This document shows positions 53,380 to 62,003 of a DNA stretch of 64,000 bases, piece by piece. Position 1 is the first letter of the stretch. Each line of letters starts with the position of its first letter. The DNA comes from Burkholderiaceae bacterium. GTDB lineage: Bacteria > Pseudomonadota > Gammaproteobacteria > Burkholderiales > Burkholderiaceae_C. The notes under the pieces were generated by a model that saw nothing but the letters and a program-made list of their open reading frames with translations, ran no database searches and was not told the DNA's origin. The stretch is taken from the NCBI GenBank assembly GCA_023954035.1, contig JAMLIT010000004.1, positions 46,899 to 110,898 of the forward strand, read 5' to 3'. A program made the translations under genes and the position numbers.

Positions 53380-53409
53380 AAAAAAGCCCTGACAAATCAG
53401 AGCTTTTTT
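53380..53409 (-). terminator. Hairpin between TAXI receptor and TRAP permease genes
   Basis: In the message AAAAAAGCTCTGA (53409-53397) pairs with TCAGGGCTTTTTT (53392-53380) with one mismatch or G-T, followed by a T-rich run, so it looks like an intrinsic terminator. It stands between the receptor stop (53444) and permease start (53350). Partial read-through would give more receptor than permease. Confidence 0.7.
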
Positions 53410-53443
53410 GCGGCAAATTCCGGCCTATCGAAAGCCGGCTCGT

Positions 53444-54418
53444 TTACATCCAGCCTTTTTCCTTGTAGTACTTGACCGCACCAGGGTGCAGCGGGGCGCT
53501 GAGACCGTCCTTGACCATGTGCTTGGGATCGAGGTGAGCCAGCGCCGGGTGCAGCTTCTTGAAGTCCTCGAAGTTCTCGAACACAACCTTGACCAGTTCG
53601 TACACCGCGCTGTCGGACGTCTTGGTCGACGTGACCAGCGTTGCCAGCACACCGTAGGTCGGGGTGGGATCCGGGTTGCCGGCGTACAGACCGCCGGGGA
53701 TATCGACCTTGGCGTAATACGGCGCCGTGGAAACGAGCTTGTCGACCGCCGGGCCGGTGATGGGGACCAGTTTCGCGCCGCAGGTCGTGGTCGGGTCCTG
53801 GATGTTGGCCGACGGATGTCCAACGCCATAGATGAAGGCGTCGATCTTGTTGTCGCACAGCGCGGCGCCGTGTTCGTCGGCCTTGAGTTCGGAGACCAGT
53901 CCGAAGTCGGAGAGTTTCCAGCCCAGGGCTGCAATCAACTCGTCTGCAGCGGCGCGGGTGCCCGAACCCGGGTTGCCGATATTGAAGCGCTTGCCCTTCA
54001 AGTCTTCGATCGACTTGATGCCGGCCTCCTTGCGCGAGAGGATGGTAAAGGGCTCGGGGTGCAGCGAGAACACCGCGCGCAGTTCCTTGTACGCACCGTC
54101 CTTCTCAAACTGCTTGAGGCCTTTGGTGGCGTTGTACTGGACATCGGACTGCGCGACGCCGAAGTCCAGCTCGCCCGCACGAATGGTGTTGACGTTGAAC
54201 ACCGAGCCACCGGTCGACTCGACCGAGCAGCGCATGCCGTGCTTGGCCCGGTCCTTGTTCATCAGGCGGCAGATGGCGCCGCCTGCCGCGTAGTACACGC
54301 CGGTGACCCCGCCGGTACCAATGGTGATGAACTTTTGCTGCGCGACCGCGGCCGGAGCCATCATCGAAGCCGCCAGGCCCACGGATGCGGCCAACATGCT
54401 CAGGGGAATTTTCTTCAT
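53444..54418 (-). CDS. TAXI-family TRAP transporter solute receptor
   Basis: A 324-residue periplasmic binding protein. Its signal peptide is [20 protein letters not shown] with a cut near AVA before [21 protein letters not shown], the family start. Further TAXI text: [31 protein letters not shown] and [20 protein letters not shown]. The ligand cannot be read from sequence. GGAGAG lies before the ATG at 54418. It follows the aminotransferase gene by 37 bases and precedes the permease across a hairpin. Confidence 0.92.
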   Translation of the reverse strand: MKKIPLSMLAASVGLAASMMAPAAVAQQKFITIGTGGVTGVYYAAGGAICRLMNKDRAKHGMRCSVESTGGSVFNVNTIRAGELDFGVAQSDVQYNATKGLKQFEKDGAYKELRAVFSLHPEPFTILSRKEAGIKSIEDLKGKRFNIGNPGSGTRAAADELIAALGWKLSDFGLVSELKADEHGAALCDNKIDAFIYGVGHPSANIQDPTTTCGAKLVPITGPAVDKLVSTAPYYAKVDIPGGLYAGNPDPTPTYGVLATLVTSTKTSDSAVYELVKVVFENFEDFKKLHPALAHLDPKHMVKDGLSAPLHPGAVKYYKEKGWM

Positions 54419-54455
54419 CTTTCGTCTCTCCTTCAAAAAATTAGGGTGGGCGTCC

Positions 54456-55805
54456 TCAAGGCAGGGCCGCCTCCAGGGACTCTGCAAGCAGATGCACGAC
54501 CTGCGCCAGCTCCTCGTCGCTTGCCACAAACGGTGGCGCCAGCAAGATGTGGTCACCATCGCATCCATTGACGGTTCCGCCCATGGGGTAAACCATCAAT
54601 CCGCGCGACATTGCCTGTTTCTTCACCTGCGCGTGCAGCCGCAGGCCGGGGTCGAAAGGCGCTTTCGAGTCCCGATCGCGCACCAGTTCGACGCCCCAGA
54701 AGAAGCCGCGCCCCCGAATGTCACCGACATGCGGATGCGACCCAAGGCGCCGATGCAGGCGCTCGCCAAACTGCGCTCCCGCACTTGCCACGCGTTCGAC
54801 CAGGCCGTCGCGCTCGATAACCTGCTGCACCGCCAGCGCGGCCGCACAGGCGACCGGATGGCCGAGATACGTGTGTCCATGCTGGAAAAATCCGCTGCCC
54901 TGCCCGATGGCTTCGACGATGCGCGCTTGCGCAAGCACGGCGCCAATGGGCTGGTAACCGCCGCCCAGGCCTTTGGCAATGGCCTGAATGTCCGGCACCA
55001 CGCCTTCCTGCGAGCAGGCATGCAGGCTGCCTGTGCGGCCCATGCCGCACATCACTTCGTCCAGGATGAGCAAGACCCCGTGCCGGTCGCATACGTCGCG
55101 CACGGCGCGCAAATACCCCGGCACGGGCACCAGCACACCCGCAGTGGCGCCGCCCACAGTTTCCGCGACAAAAGCAATCACACTTTTCGGGCCGAGGCGC
55201 TCGATGGTCTCGTCCAGCTCACGCGCCAGCCGCTGCCCATATTGCTCCGGGGTTTCCTCCTCGCGCCGCTCGCGGTAGGGATAGCACGGCGAGACATGGG
55301 TGGCCTCAATCAGCAGCGGGGCAAACGGCGCCCTGCGCCAGGCATTTCCCCCCACCGCCAGCGCCCCCAGCGTGTTCCCGTGGTAGCTCTGCCGTCGCGC
55401 AATGAAATGGCGGCGTTCGGGCTCGCCGATTTCCACGAAAAACTGGCGCGCCAGCTTCATCGCCGCTTCCACCGCCTCTGATCCGCCGCTGACGAAATAA
55501 ACGTGGCTGATGCCGGACGGCGCCGTACGCACCAGCTGGTCGGCCAGGGTTTCGGCTGCTTCGGTCGTGAAAAAACTGGTGTGGGCGTAGGCCAGCTGGT
55601 CGATCTGCCGATGCATGGCGTCCAGCACCTCGGGGTGCCCATGGCCGAGGCAGGAAACCGCGGCGCCACCACAGGCGTCCAGGTAGCGCCGGCCCTGCGC
55701 GTCCGTCAGGTAGACGCCTGCGCCGGCGACGGCGCGCGGCGGCGTTACCAGCAGATGGCGGTGAAAAACATGGGTGGGCTGAGCGACCAGCGGCGGGGAC
55801 TGCAT
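54456..55805 (-). CDS. Class III (omega-type) pyridoxal-phosphate aminotransferase
   Basis: A 449-residue aminotransferase with PLP-binding Lys278 ([16 protein letters not shown]), Asp249 in [14 protein letters not shown] and the early [16 protein letters not shown]. Such enzymes use omega-amino acids or amines such as beta-alanine, taurine or diaminoacids. It is first in the operon with the TAXI receptor, permease and racemase-like enzyme, which suggests that the imported compound is an amine or amino acid. I chose the ATG at 55805; upstream in-frame sequence reaches into the divergent regulatory region. Confidence 0.9.
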   Translation of the reverse strand: MQSPPLVAQPTHVFHRHLLVTPPRAVAGAGVYLTDAQGRRYLDACGGAAVSCLGHGHPEVLDAMHRQIDQLAYAHTSFFTTEAAETLADQLVRTAPSGISHVYFVSGGSEAVEAAMKLARQFFVEIGEPERRHFIARRQSYHGNTLGALAVGGNAWRRAPFAPLLIEATHVSPCYPYRERREEETPEQYGQRLARELDETIERLGPKSVIAFVAETVGGATAGVLVPVPGYLRAVRDVCDRHGVLLILDEVMCGMGRTGSLHACSQEGVVPDIQAIAKGLGGGYQPIGAVLAQARIVEAIGQGSGFFQHGHTYLGHPVACAAALAVQQVIERDGLVERVASAGAQFGERLHRRLGSHPHVGDIRGRGFFWGVELVRDRDSKAPFDPGLRLHAQVKKQAMSRGLMVYPMGGTVNGCDGDHILLAPPFVASDEELAQVVHLLAESLEAALP

Positions 55806-55840
55806 GCAAATGAGTGTATGACTGGACGCGGCGCGGCCAT

Positions 55841-55906
55841 ATGCCAATTCCTAGCAAGCCCATGCCAAATGCTCATGGCCCTGCCGGACATGAGTTTTTG
55901 GCATGG
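55841..55906. promoter_or_regulatory. ATGCCAA/TTGGCAT operator candidate between the divergent catabolic genes
   Basis: ATGCCAA occurs at 55841-55847, CCATGCCAAA at 55860-55869 and its exact reverse complement TTTGGCATGG at 55897-55906. The first two half-sites are 21 bases (two helical turns) apart. They lie between the start of the aminotransferase operon (55805) and of the DadA-like gene (55961), an ideal place for a shared regulator, perhaps the LysR protein encoded at 57196-58125. Confidence 0.6.
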
Positions 55907-55960
55907 CCTCGCCCTGCATCGGCATGCGACGGCGCATCCCGACGGCTCTAGGATTGAGAG

Positions 55961-57199
55961 ATGAACCGAAGTGAAAATGCAAAGTCTGTCGTCGTTCTCG
56001 GCGCCGGCATCGTGGGCCTGGCCAGTGCCTGGGAGCTGGCGCAACAGGGGCATCGGGTCACGGTCGTGGACCGTGCTGCCAGCGGCGCAGGCGCCAGCCG
56101 GGCCAACGGGGCGCAGTTGAGCTACTCCTACGTCCAGCCGCTGGCGGATGCCTCCATCTGGCGGCAGTTGCCCAAGCTGCTGCTGGCCAGCGATTCCCCG
56201 CTCAAGCTGCGCATCCAGGCTGATCCGGCCCAGTGGGCTTGGGGGTTGCGCTTTCTTGCGGCGTGCCGGGACCAGCGGTCGCGGGCCACGACCGAGACGC
56301 TGCTCGCGCTCGCAGCGCAAAGCCGTGCCGGGCTGGAAGCCATGCTGGCGCAAACGCAAATCGCCTGCGATTTTTCGGCCACCGGCAAACTGGTCTTGTA
56401 CGAAGACGCAGCATCGTTTGCTGCGGCACAGCGGCAAATGCTGCTGCAGCGCGCACTGGGCAGCGTGCAGGAAGCGGTGGACGCACGCCAATGTGTGGCC
56501 ATCGAGCCCGCACTCGAGCACTGGGCCGCGCACATTGCGGGCGCGATCTACACGCCCAGCGAGTGCGCCGCAGACTGCTTCAAGGTCTGCGTCGGGCTGG
56601 AGGCGGCGCTGCGCGCGCGGGGCGTGCGCTTTATGCTGGAAACCGAAGTCACCGCCCTCGCCCTGGACGGCAAGCGGGTGCGCGCGGCGCGCACTGCTTC
56701 GGGCGACATCGAAGGCGAAATGTTCGTCTTGGCCATGGCGACCGGCTCGGTCCATCTGGCCCGCAGCATCGGCAAGCGCCTGCCGGTCTACCCCCTCAAA
56801 GGCTACAGCGCAACGGTTCACGCTGCCACCGACCATTTCGCCGCGCCCCACGTGAGCGTGACCGATGCAGCGCGCAAGATCGTCTTTGCGCGTCTGGGCG
56901 AGCGTCTGCGCATTGCCGGCATGGCGGAACTCGTGGGCCACAACGAGAGCGTGCCACAGGCCCGCATCGATACCCTGCTGGCCGCGGGCCGCACCGTCTT
57001 TCCCCATGCCAGCGACTACGTTCCTCTGGACCGCTGGGCAGGCTTGCGGCCTGCCACTCCCACCGGCTTGCCCATCGTTGGGCCGCTGTCCGGCGCTCCC
57101 GACAACTTGCTGTTCCATACGGGCCACGGCGCCCTGGGCTTCACCCTGGCATTTGGGACCGCCAAGGCCTTGCTCCAATCGCTACGGGAGCACCGCTAG
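55961..57199 (+). CDS. DadA-like FAD-dependent D-amino-acid dehydrogenase/oxidase
   Basis: A 412-residue flavoprotein of the DAO family. The FAD motif is VLGAGIVGLASAWELAQQGHRVTVVD at residues 11-36, followed by GASRANGAQLSYS, and near the C-terminus RWAGLRPATPTGLPIVGPL, all typical of the small subunit of D-amino-acid dehydrogenase. It would deaminate a D-amino or amino acid and pass electrons to the respiratory chain. It is divergent from the aminotransferase operon and converges on a LysR gene with a 4-base overlap. Confidence 0.88.
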   Translation: MNRSENAKSVVVLGAGIVGLASAWELAQQGHRVTVVDRAASGAGASRANGAQLSYSYVQPLADASIWRQLPKLLLASDSPLKLRIQADPAQWAWGLRFLAACRDQRSRATTETLLALAAQSRAGLEAMLAQTQIACDFSATGKLVLYEDAASFAAAQRQMLLQRALGSVQEAVDARQCVAIEPALEHWAAHIAGAIYTPSECAADCFKVCVGLEAALRARGVRFMLETEVTALALDGKRVRAARTASGDIEGEMFVLAMATGSVHLARSIGKRLPVYPLKGYSATVHAATDHFAAPHVSVTDAARKIVFARLGERLRIAGMAELVGHNESVPQARIDTLLAAGRTVFPHASDYVPLDRWAGLRPATPTGLPIVGPLSGAPDNLLFHTGHGALGFTLAFGTAKALLQSLREHR

Positions 57200-58125
57200 G
57201 GCGATGCGCCGAAGGTGGCGCTTGCTGCTTGCATCTGGGCGAGCGCCTGGCGCATGCAGTCGGTAAACGCGCGCACCGGCTGCGAATTGGGCTTGGCGGT
57301 TGGCCGGACAGCATGAACGAGCGTGTGCACTTCGGGTTCGAAATCGACCACATCCACACGCGCCTGGTCGGCGGACAACGCCGTGCACCCCTCGACAATG
57401 GCTACGCCGACGCCGTGGTGCGCCAGCGCGAGGGCCACATGGTAAGTCTGCACCACCATCACGGGCTGCAGCGCGGGCACGCTCTGGCTCAACGCTGCAG
57501 CCAGCATGCGCCCTACCGGGTCGCGTGCATCCAGCCCAATCAAGGGCAGAGCCACCAGATCGTCCACCCCCAGGGCACGGTGCGCCCGCTGCGGCGGCGT
57601 CAGCAAACCCTTGGGGACAACGCAGACCAGCCGCTGGCTGGCCAGGCACTCCGAGCCCAGGGCGGGGTGGGAGGGGGAGCCAAAGACGAAGCCCACGTCT
57701 GCTTCCTGAAGCACCAGGGCGTCGATGATCTGCGGCGAGTGCAAGGCCTCGTGATGAATCACCACCGTGGGATGCAACGCACGAAAGCGCTGCACCGCCG
57801 TCGGAAAGACGGCGTAGCTCATGGCGAGAACGGTGAGTACCCGCAGCGTCTCTGCGCTCTCGCCACGGCGCAGCACCTGGGCCAGGCGACGCACTTCGTC
57901 GAGGTCGGTGAACACCTTGTCCACCAAGGGAAACAGCGCACGCGCCTCCGTGGTCGCCACGAGTTTGCCGGCTGTGCGCTCAAACAAGGGAAAACCGAGC
58001 TGCAACTCGGCATGCTGCAGTGTGCGGCTGACGGCCGGCTGGGTGACGCTGAGCAGGCGCGCCGCGCCGCTGACGCTTCCCGTCACCATGACGGCGTTGA
58101 AAATCTCGATATGGCGCAGCCGCAT
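57196..58125 (-). CDS. LysR-family transcriptional regulator
   Basis: A 309-residue regulator with the N-terminal HTH (MRLRHIEIFNAVMVTGSVSGAARLLSVTQPAVSRTLQHAELQLG) and a substrate domain starting LRVLTVLAMSYAVFPTAVQRF. Its position beside the DadA-like and aminotransferase genes makes it the likely regulator of the catabolic unit; the ligand is unknown. The stop overlaps the convergent dehydrogenase gene. Confidence 0.88.
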   Translation of the reverse strand: MRLRHIEIFNAVMVTGSVSGAARLLSVTQPAVSRTLQHAELQLGFPLFERTAGKLVATTEARALFPLVDKVFTDLDEVRRLAQVLRRGESAETLRVLTVLAMSYAVFPTAVQRFRALHPTVVIHHEALHSPQIIDALVLQEADVGFVFGSPSHPALGSECLASQRLVCVVPKGLLTPPQRAHRALGVDDLVALPLIGLDARDPVGRMLAAALSQSVPALQPVMVVQTYHVALALAHHGVGVAIVEGCTALSADQARVDVVDFEPEVHTLVHAVRPTAKPNSQPVRAFTDCMRQALAQMQAASATFGASP

Positions 58126-58159
58126 GCTCGGACGACTTCAGCTTCGCGCCTGCAAGCGC

Positions 58160-60028
58160 TCAGTTGGCAAAATTGTTGCGCTCCAGCGGTTCGATGGCGC
58201 GGCGAAACTCCACGCACTCGGAACGATTCGCGTTGCCCGCCTTGCTGCATTCGTCCCGCAGGCACATGCTGCGCGTCAGCACGTTGGTCCCCGCACAAAG
58301 CGGCGTGGCGGCCTTGCGTTGCACCGGAGCAGGCGGCGCGGGCGCGGGCGGAGGAGCCACCACCACCGGCGCTGCAGGCAGGGCCTGTGCCTCGGCTGCA
58401 GGCTGCTCCTTGGTCCGCGGGCTGCGGGACAGCCTGGGTGCTGCGCGGGGATCGGTGGCCGGAACAAATGCCGGCGGCGGGCCGGCGTCCAGCGCGGCGT
58501 CGCTGGCCGCGGCAGCGGGCTGCGCGAGCGCCTGCGCATCGCTGGCCGCGGGGCTCGGCGCTGGCGCGGCGGGCACGGGTTTGAGTTCCGTGATGATGGC
58601 GTCGGGCACGGGTGCGGGCTGGGGGACCGCCTTACCGCGCAAACCCACCATGGCGATGGCGCCCAGAACGGCCACCGAGAATGCGGCGACGACCCACAGC
58701 CAGCGCGGCCGAGACCCCTTCGCCTGTACGCGGCCTTTGGCCCATTCTGATTCCAGCGCCGCCGGCTCGGGCGGCCCAGGCGGGGCAGCGCGCCGGGGGG
58801 GCGCTTCGTCCGAGAGCGTGCTGTCGCGGTCCAGAAACACGGTATCGTGCATCTCGGAATCGGGCGCGGCCGAAGGAGCGGCCGCCGGCAACGCCGATAC
58901 AACGGCCTCGCTCGCCGGTGGCGCCGAATGCACTGGGGCGGGCTTTTCGCGCGCCGGCGGGCGTTCCCCCGTGAGGTCGACAGTCGTGGCCGTCAAGACG
59001 GCGTCGGGTTGGTCCGTGGGCTCCACCCAAATGTCGCCCAGTTCGGCACGAAAATCGAAATGCTCCAGCGCCGCAGGCGGGCTGGTCATGGCCATGGCGG
59101 CAAGAAAGGCGTCGATGTTTTGCGGGCGCTCCTCGGGCTGCAGCTTGAGCGACTGGGAAATCGCCTCGACAAATTCGGCCGAATACGCCAAGCCAAACTG
59201 CTTGCGCACGGTTCTGACAACACGCGAAAACGGCACCATGCGGTCGCGCATGGCGCGCAGCGTGGCCGGCAGCGGTGCATCGTTGCACAGGCAGCCATGA
59301 ACGACCGCGCCTAGGGAATACAGGTCGCTCCAGGGCCCTTGTTCGAGCTCGACGGAGCCCTCCCCCTCGCCGTCGGAATACTGTTCTATGGGTGCGTAAT
59401 TCACCTTCAGCACGGCGGTGTGCTTGTGGTCGCGGTCATTGATGGCGTGCCGCGACGCGCCCAGGTCCAGCAGCACCGGCGGGCCCACGTCCTGGAGAAA
59501 AATATTGTCGGGCGAAATGTCCCGGTGCAGCGTGTGGGCGTCGTGCAGCACGCGCAGCGCGCCCAGGACCGACCACAGCACCTGACGCAGCCAGGCTTCC
59601 GGTGGCGGCGTACGCATCTGGGCGCGCGCCTGCTTGAAGGTCATGCCGCGGTACAGCGGCATGACCATGTAGGCCGTGTTGTGCGACTCCCAGAACCGGA
59701 ACACCTTGACCAGCGACGGGTGGTCGAACTGCGCCAGCATGCGCGCTTCGTCGACAAATGAATGCAGACCAGCCTGAAAGGCGGGTTCGTCGGTGGAGGA
59801 GCGCGCCCAGAGCGAGCCATCGCTGGCGCGCGCGACCAGACTGGCGGGCAGGTACTCCTTGATGGCCACGGCGCGGTGCAGCGAATGATCGAAGGCCTTG
59901 TAGACCATGCCAAAGCCGCCCACGCCGAGCAGCGAGAGAATCTCGAATTCCGCCAGGCGCGTGCCGACCGGCAGCGCGTCCAGGTGGCGCACCGGGGTTC
60001 GGGGCTCGGAAACGGAACTTTCGGTCAT
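58160..60028 (-). CDS. Membrane Ser/Thr protein kinase with exported Cys tail
   Basis: A 622-residue Hanks-type kinase (PpkA-like). The kinase domain (about 25-290) has LLGVGGFGMVYKA (ATP loop), VAIKEYLP (Lys), a catalytic loop HRDISPDNIFL and metal motif DLG in place of DFG. The middle part is Pro/Ala rich, the single membrane helix is about 444-463, and the exported part ends in a Cys-rich segment (CAG...MCLRDEC...SEC, four cysteines) that may fold by disulfides. No phosphatase or type VI secretion gene is in the window. I chose the ATG at 60028. Confidence 0.87.
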   Translation of the reverse strand: MTESSVSEPRTPVRHLDALPVGTRLAEFEILSLLGVGGFGMVYKAFDHSLHRAVAIKEYLPASLVARASDGSLWARSSTDEPAFQAGLHSFVDEARMLAQFDHPSLVKVFRFWESHNTAYMVMPLYRGMTFKQARAQMRTPPPEAWLRQVLWSVLGALRVLHDAHTLHRDISPDNIFLQDVGPPVLLDLGASRHAINDRDHKHTAVLKVNYAPIEQYSDGEGEGSVELEQGPWSDLYSLGAVVHGCLCNDAPLPATLRAMRDRMVPFSRVVRTVRKQFGLAYSAEFVEAISQSLKLQPEERPQNIDAFLAAMAMTSPPAALEHFDFRAELGDIWVEPTDQPDAVLTATTVDLTGERPPAREKPAPVHSAPPASEAVVSALPAAAPSAAPDSEMHDTVFLDRDSTLSDEAPPRRAAPPGPPEPAALESEWAKGRVQAKGSRPRWLWVVAAFSVAVLGAIAMVGLRGKAVPQPAPVPDAIITELKPVPAAPAPSPAASDAQALAQPAAAASDAALDAGPPPAFVPATDPRAAPRLSRSPRTKEQPAAEAQALPAAPVVVAPPPAPAPPAPVQRKAATPLCAGTNVLTRSMCLRDECSKAGNANRSECVEFRRAIEPLERNNFAN

Positions 60029-60133
60029 GCGTAGGGGCGGTCTGCTGCTGCGCAGCGGCTTGGGCTCAGCGAGCATCATCATAGGGTTTGAGAGCGTGCG
60101 GGCGCAAAATTGACCGTAGCGGACAAAAATCGC

Positions 60134-60194
60134 ACGGTTTTTGCTGGGCAACGGAACCGGCGGAGGCTTTCCCAGCAGGGAAAGCAAAAACCGT
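60134..60194. repeat. Nested inverted repeats between the kinase and rlmJ genes
   Basis: ACGGTTTTTGC (60134-60144) is the exact reverse complement of GCAAAAACCGT (60184-60194). Inside lies a second, overlapping pair TGCTGGG (60142-60148) and CCCAGCA (60171-60177). The two pairings compete at their edge and the region separates divergent genes, so it could be a two-sided operator or structured leader. Confidence 0.6.
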
Positions 60195-60242
60195 ACCGTA
60201 GGGTGGCACCTGCCGCAGCCCGCGGCTGGTTACCATCGCTGC

Positions 60243-61136
60243 ATGTTCAGTTACCGCCACGCCTTTCATGCCGGCAACCATGCCGACGTGCTCAAACACA
60301 CGGTGCTGATTGCGACCGTGCGCTACCTGATCGAAAAGGACGCCGCGCTGACCGTGGTGGACACGCATGCCGGCGCCGGGCTGTACCGGCTCGATGGCGA
60401 CTACGCACGCACCAGCGGCGAGGCCAGCGGCGGCGTGCAGCGCCTGGCGGCATCTGCCCCAGACGCAGCGCCCCTGGCACCCGCCCTGCAGACCTACCTG
60501 GATCTGGTGCGCTCGTTCAACCGGGGGGCCGCACTCAAGGTGTATCCCGGCTCGCCGTTCATCATCGAGCAATTGCTGCGAGCGCACGACCGGCTCAAGC
60601 TGTTCGAGCTGCATCCCAGCGACGCCCGCGCCCTCGCCGGCAACGTGGCGCAACTCGACGCGGGCCGAAAGCTTGCGGTTCTGGCCGAGGACGGCTTTGA
60701 AGGCTGGCGCAAATTTTTGCCTCCGCCGGCCCGCCGCGCTTTATTGCTGTGCGATCCCAGCTATGAAATCAAGAGCGACTACGGCAAGGTGCTGGCGCTT
60801 GCGACCGAGGCGATGAAGCGTTTTCCGACGGGCACCTACGCCTTTTGGCATCCCTTGATCGCGCGGCCCGAGGCGCACGATCTGCCACGGCGCCTGAAGA
60901 CGCTGGCAACAAAAAACGGCAAAAACTGGCTGCATGCGACGCTGACCGTGAAGGCCGCCAAGCTCAAGGAACTGGCCGACGGTACCGTGGTACGCCCCGG
61001 TCTACCGGCCAGCGGCATGTTTCTCATCAACCCGCCGCACACACTCAAGGCTGCGCTGGCGCCCGCCCTGCCGCAACTCGTGGAGCGCCTGGGCCAGGAC
61101 CGCCACGCCGCCTTCACGCTCGAATCAGGTGGCTGA
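60243..61136 (+). CDS. rlmJ: 23S rRNA adenine-2030 N6-methyltransferase RlmJ
   Basis: RlmJ methylates A2030 of 23S rRNA. The 297-residue product begins MFSYRHAFHAGNHADVLKH, with VVDTHAGAGLYRLDG (SAM site), LFELHPSD and the catalytic LLLCDPSYEIKSDY (DPPY-like). The start at 60243 matches the family; upstream in-frame codons are from the inverted-repeat region. Its 3' end overlaps the convergent metF gene by 12 bases. Confidence 0.93.
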   Translation: MFSYRHAFHAGNHADVLKHTVLIATVRYLIEKDAALTVVDTHAGAGLYRLDGDYARTSGEASGGVQRLAASAPDAAPLAPALQTYLDLVRSFNRGAALKVYPGSPFIIEQLLRAHDRLKLFELHPSDARALAGNVAQLDAGRKLAVLAEDGFEGWRKFLPPPARRALLLCDPSYEIKSDYGKVLALATEAMKRFPTGTYAFWHPLIARPEAHDLPRRLKTLATKNGKNWLHATLTVKAAKLKELADGTVVRPGLPASGMFLINPPHTLKAALAPALPQLVERLGQDRHAAFTLESGG

Positions 61137-62003
61137 AGCAGGGGGCCGTCCCAGCCGCCGGCACAGCTCCAGCACCGCCGCGCCCTGGTTCATGGTGTAG
61201 AAGTGCAGCCCGGGCGCGCCGCCAGCGAGCAGTTGCTCGCACAAGCGCGCGACCACGTCGAGGCCGAAGGCCTTGATGCTGGCCCCATCGTCGCCATACG
61301 CCTGCAGGCGCAGGCGGATCCAGCGGGGCACCTCGGCGCCGCAAGCATCCGAGAACCGCAGCAATTGCGTGGAACTGCCGATCGGCATGATGCCGGGCAC
61401 CACCGGCACCTGCGCGCCCTGGCGTGCAGCGTCGTCGACGAAGCGGAAATAGGCGTCGGCGTTGTAGAAGTACTGGGTGATGGCGGAACTCGCCCCCGCC
61501 TGCACCTTGGTCACGTAGGCGCGCAGGTCGGCCTCGGGCGAGCGCGCCTGGGGATGTACCTCGGGGTAGGCCGCCACTTCAATGTGGAACGCGTTACCGG
61601 TTTCAGAGCGGATGAAAGAGACCAGGTCGCTCGCGTACTGGAACTCGCCGCCCAAGCCATAGCCGCTGGGCAGGTCGCCGCGCAACGCCACCAGGCGCTT
61701 GACGCCCATGGCGCCCAGCATGGCCAGCTGCTCGCGCACCGACTGGCGCGTGGCGCCGATGCAGGAGAAGTGCGAAGCCGCCGCCACGCCTTCCTGCAAG
61801 ATTTCGCGCACCGTGTCGAACGTGCCCTGCTGCGTGGAGCCGCCGGCTCCGTAGGTCACCGAGCAGAACTCAGGTTCCAGCGCCTGCAACTGGCGTCGCA
61901 CGGCGCGCAGCTTCTCGGCGCCTTCGGGTGTTTTGGGGGGAAAGTACTCCAAGCTCACCGCAGCCGCGGCGTTTCGGGTATCGGGATGTCTGGCAGCGTT
62001 CAC
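61125..62003 (-). CDS. metF: Methylenetetrahydrofolate reductase
   Basis: MetF reduces 5,10-methylene-THF to 5-methyl-THF with FAD, supplying methyl groups for methionine synthase. The 292-residue product has the start SLEYFPPKTPEG, FCSVTYGAGGSTQQGTF and the C-terminal PGLHFYTMNQ. It overlaps tlyA by 4 bases. With ahcY and tlyA it makes a methyl-cycle operon: AhcY clears S-adenosylhomocysteine and MetF makes the methyl donor. Confidence 0.96.
   Translation of the reverse strand: MNAARHPDTRNAAAAVSLEYFPPKTPEGAEKLRAVRRQLQALEPEFCSVTYGAGGSTQQGTFDTVREILQEGVAAASHFSCIGATRQSVREQLAMLGAMGVKRLVALRGDLPSGYGLGGEFQYASDLVSFIRSETGNAFHIEVAAYPEVHPQARSPEADLRAYVTKVQAGASSAITQYFYNADAYFRFVDDAARQGAQVPVVPGIMPIGSSTQLLRFSDACGAEVPRWIRLRLQAYGDDGASIKAFGLDVVARLCEQLLAGGAPGLHFYTMNQGAAVLELCRRLGRPPASAT

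Noticed and set aside
50735-53392. An 885-codon open frame on the + strand opposite the TRAP permease gene.
   Set aside because: It is the mirror of a membrane-protein gene in high-GC DNA; the translation is His/Arg/Gln rich without any domain, whereas the minus strand encodes clear TRAP motifs.
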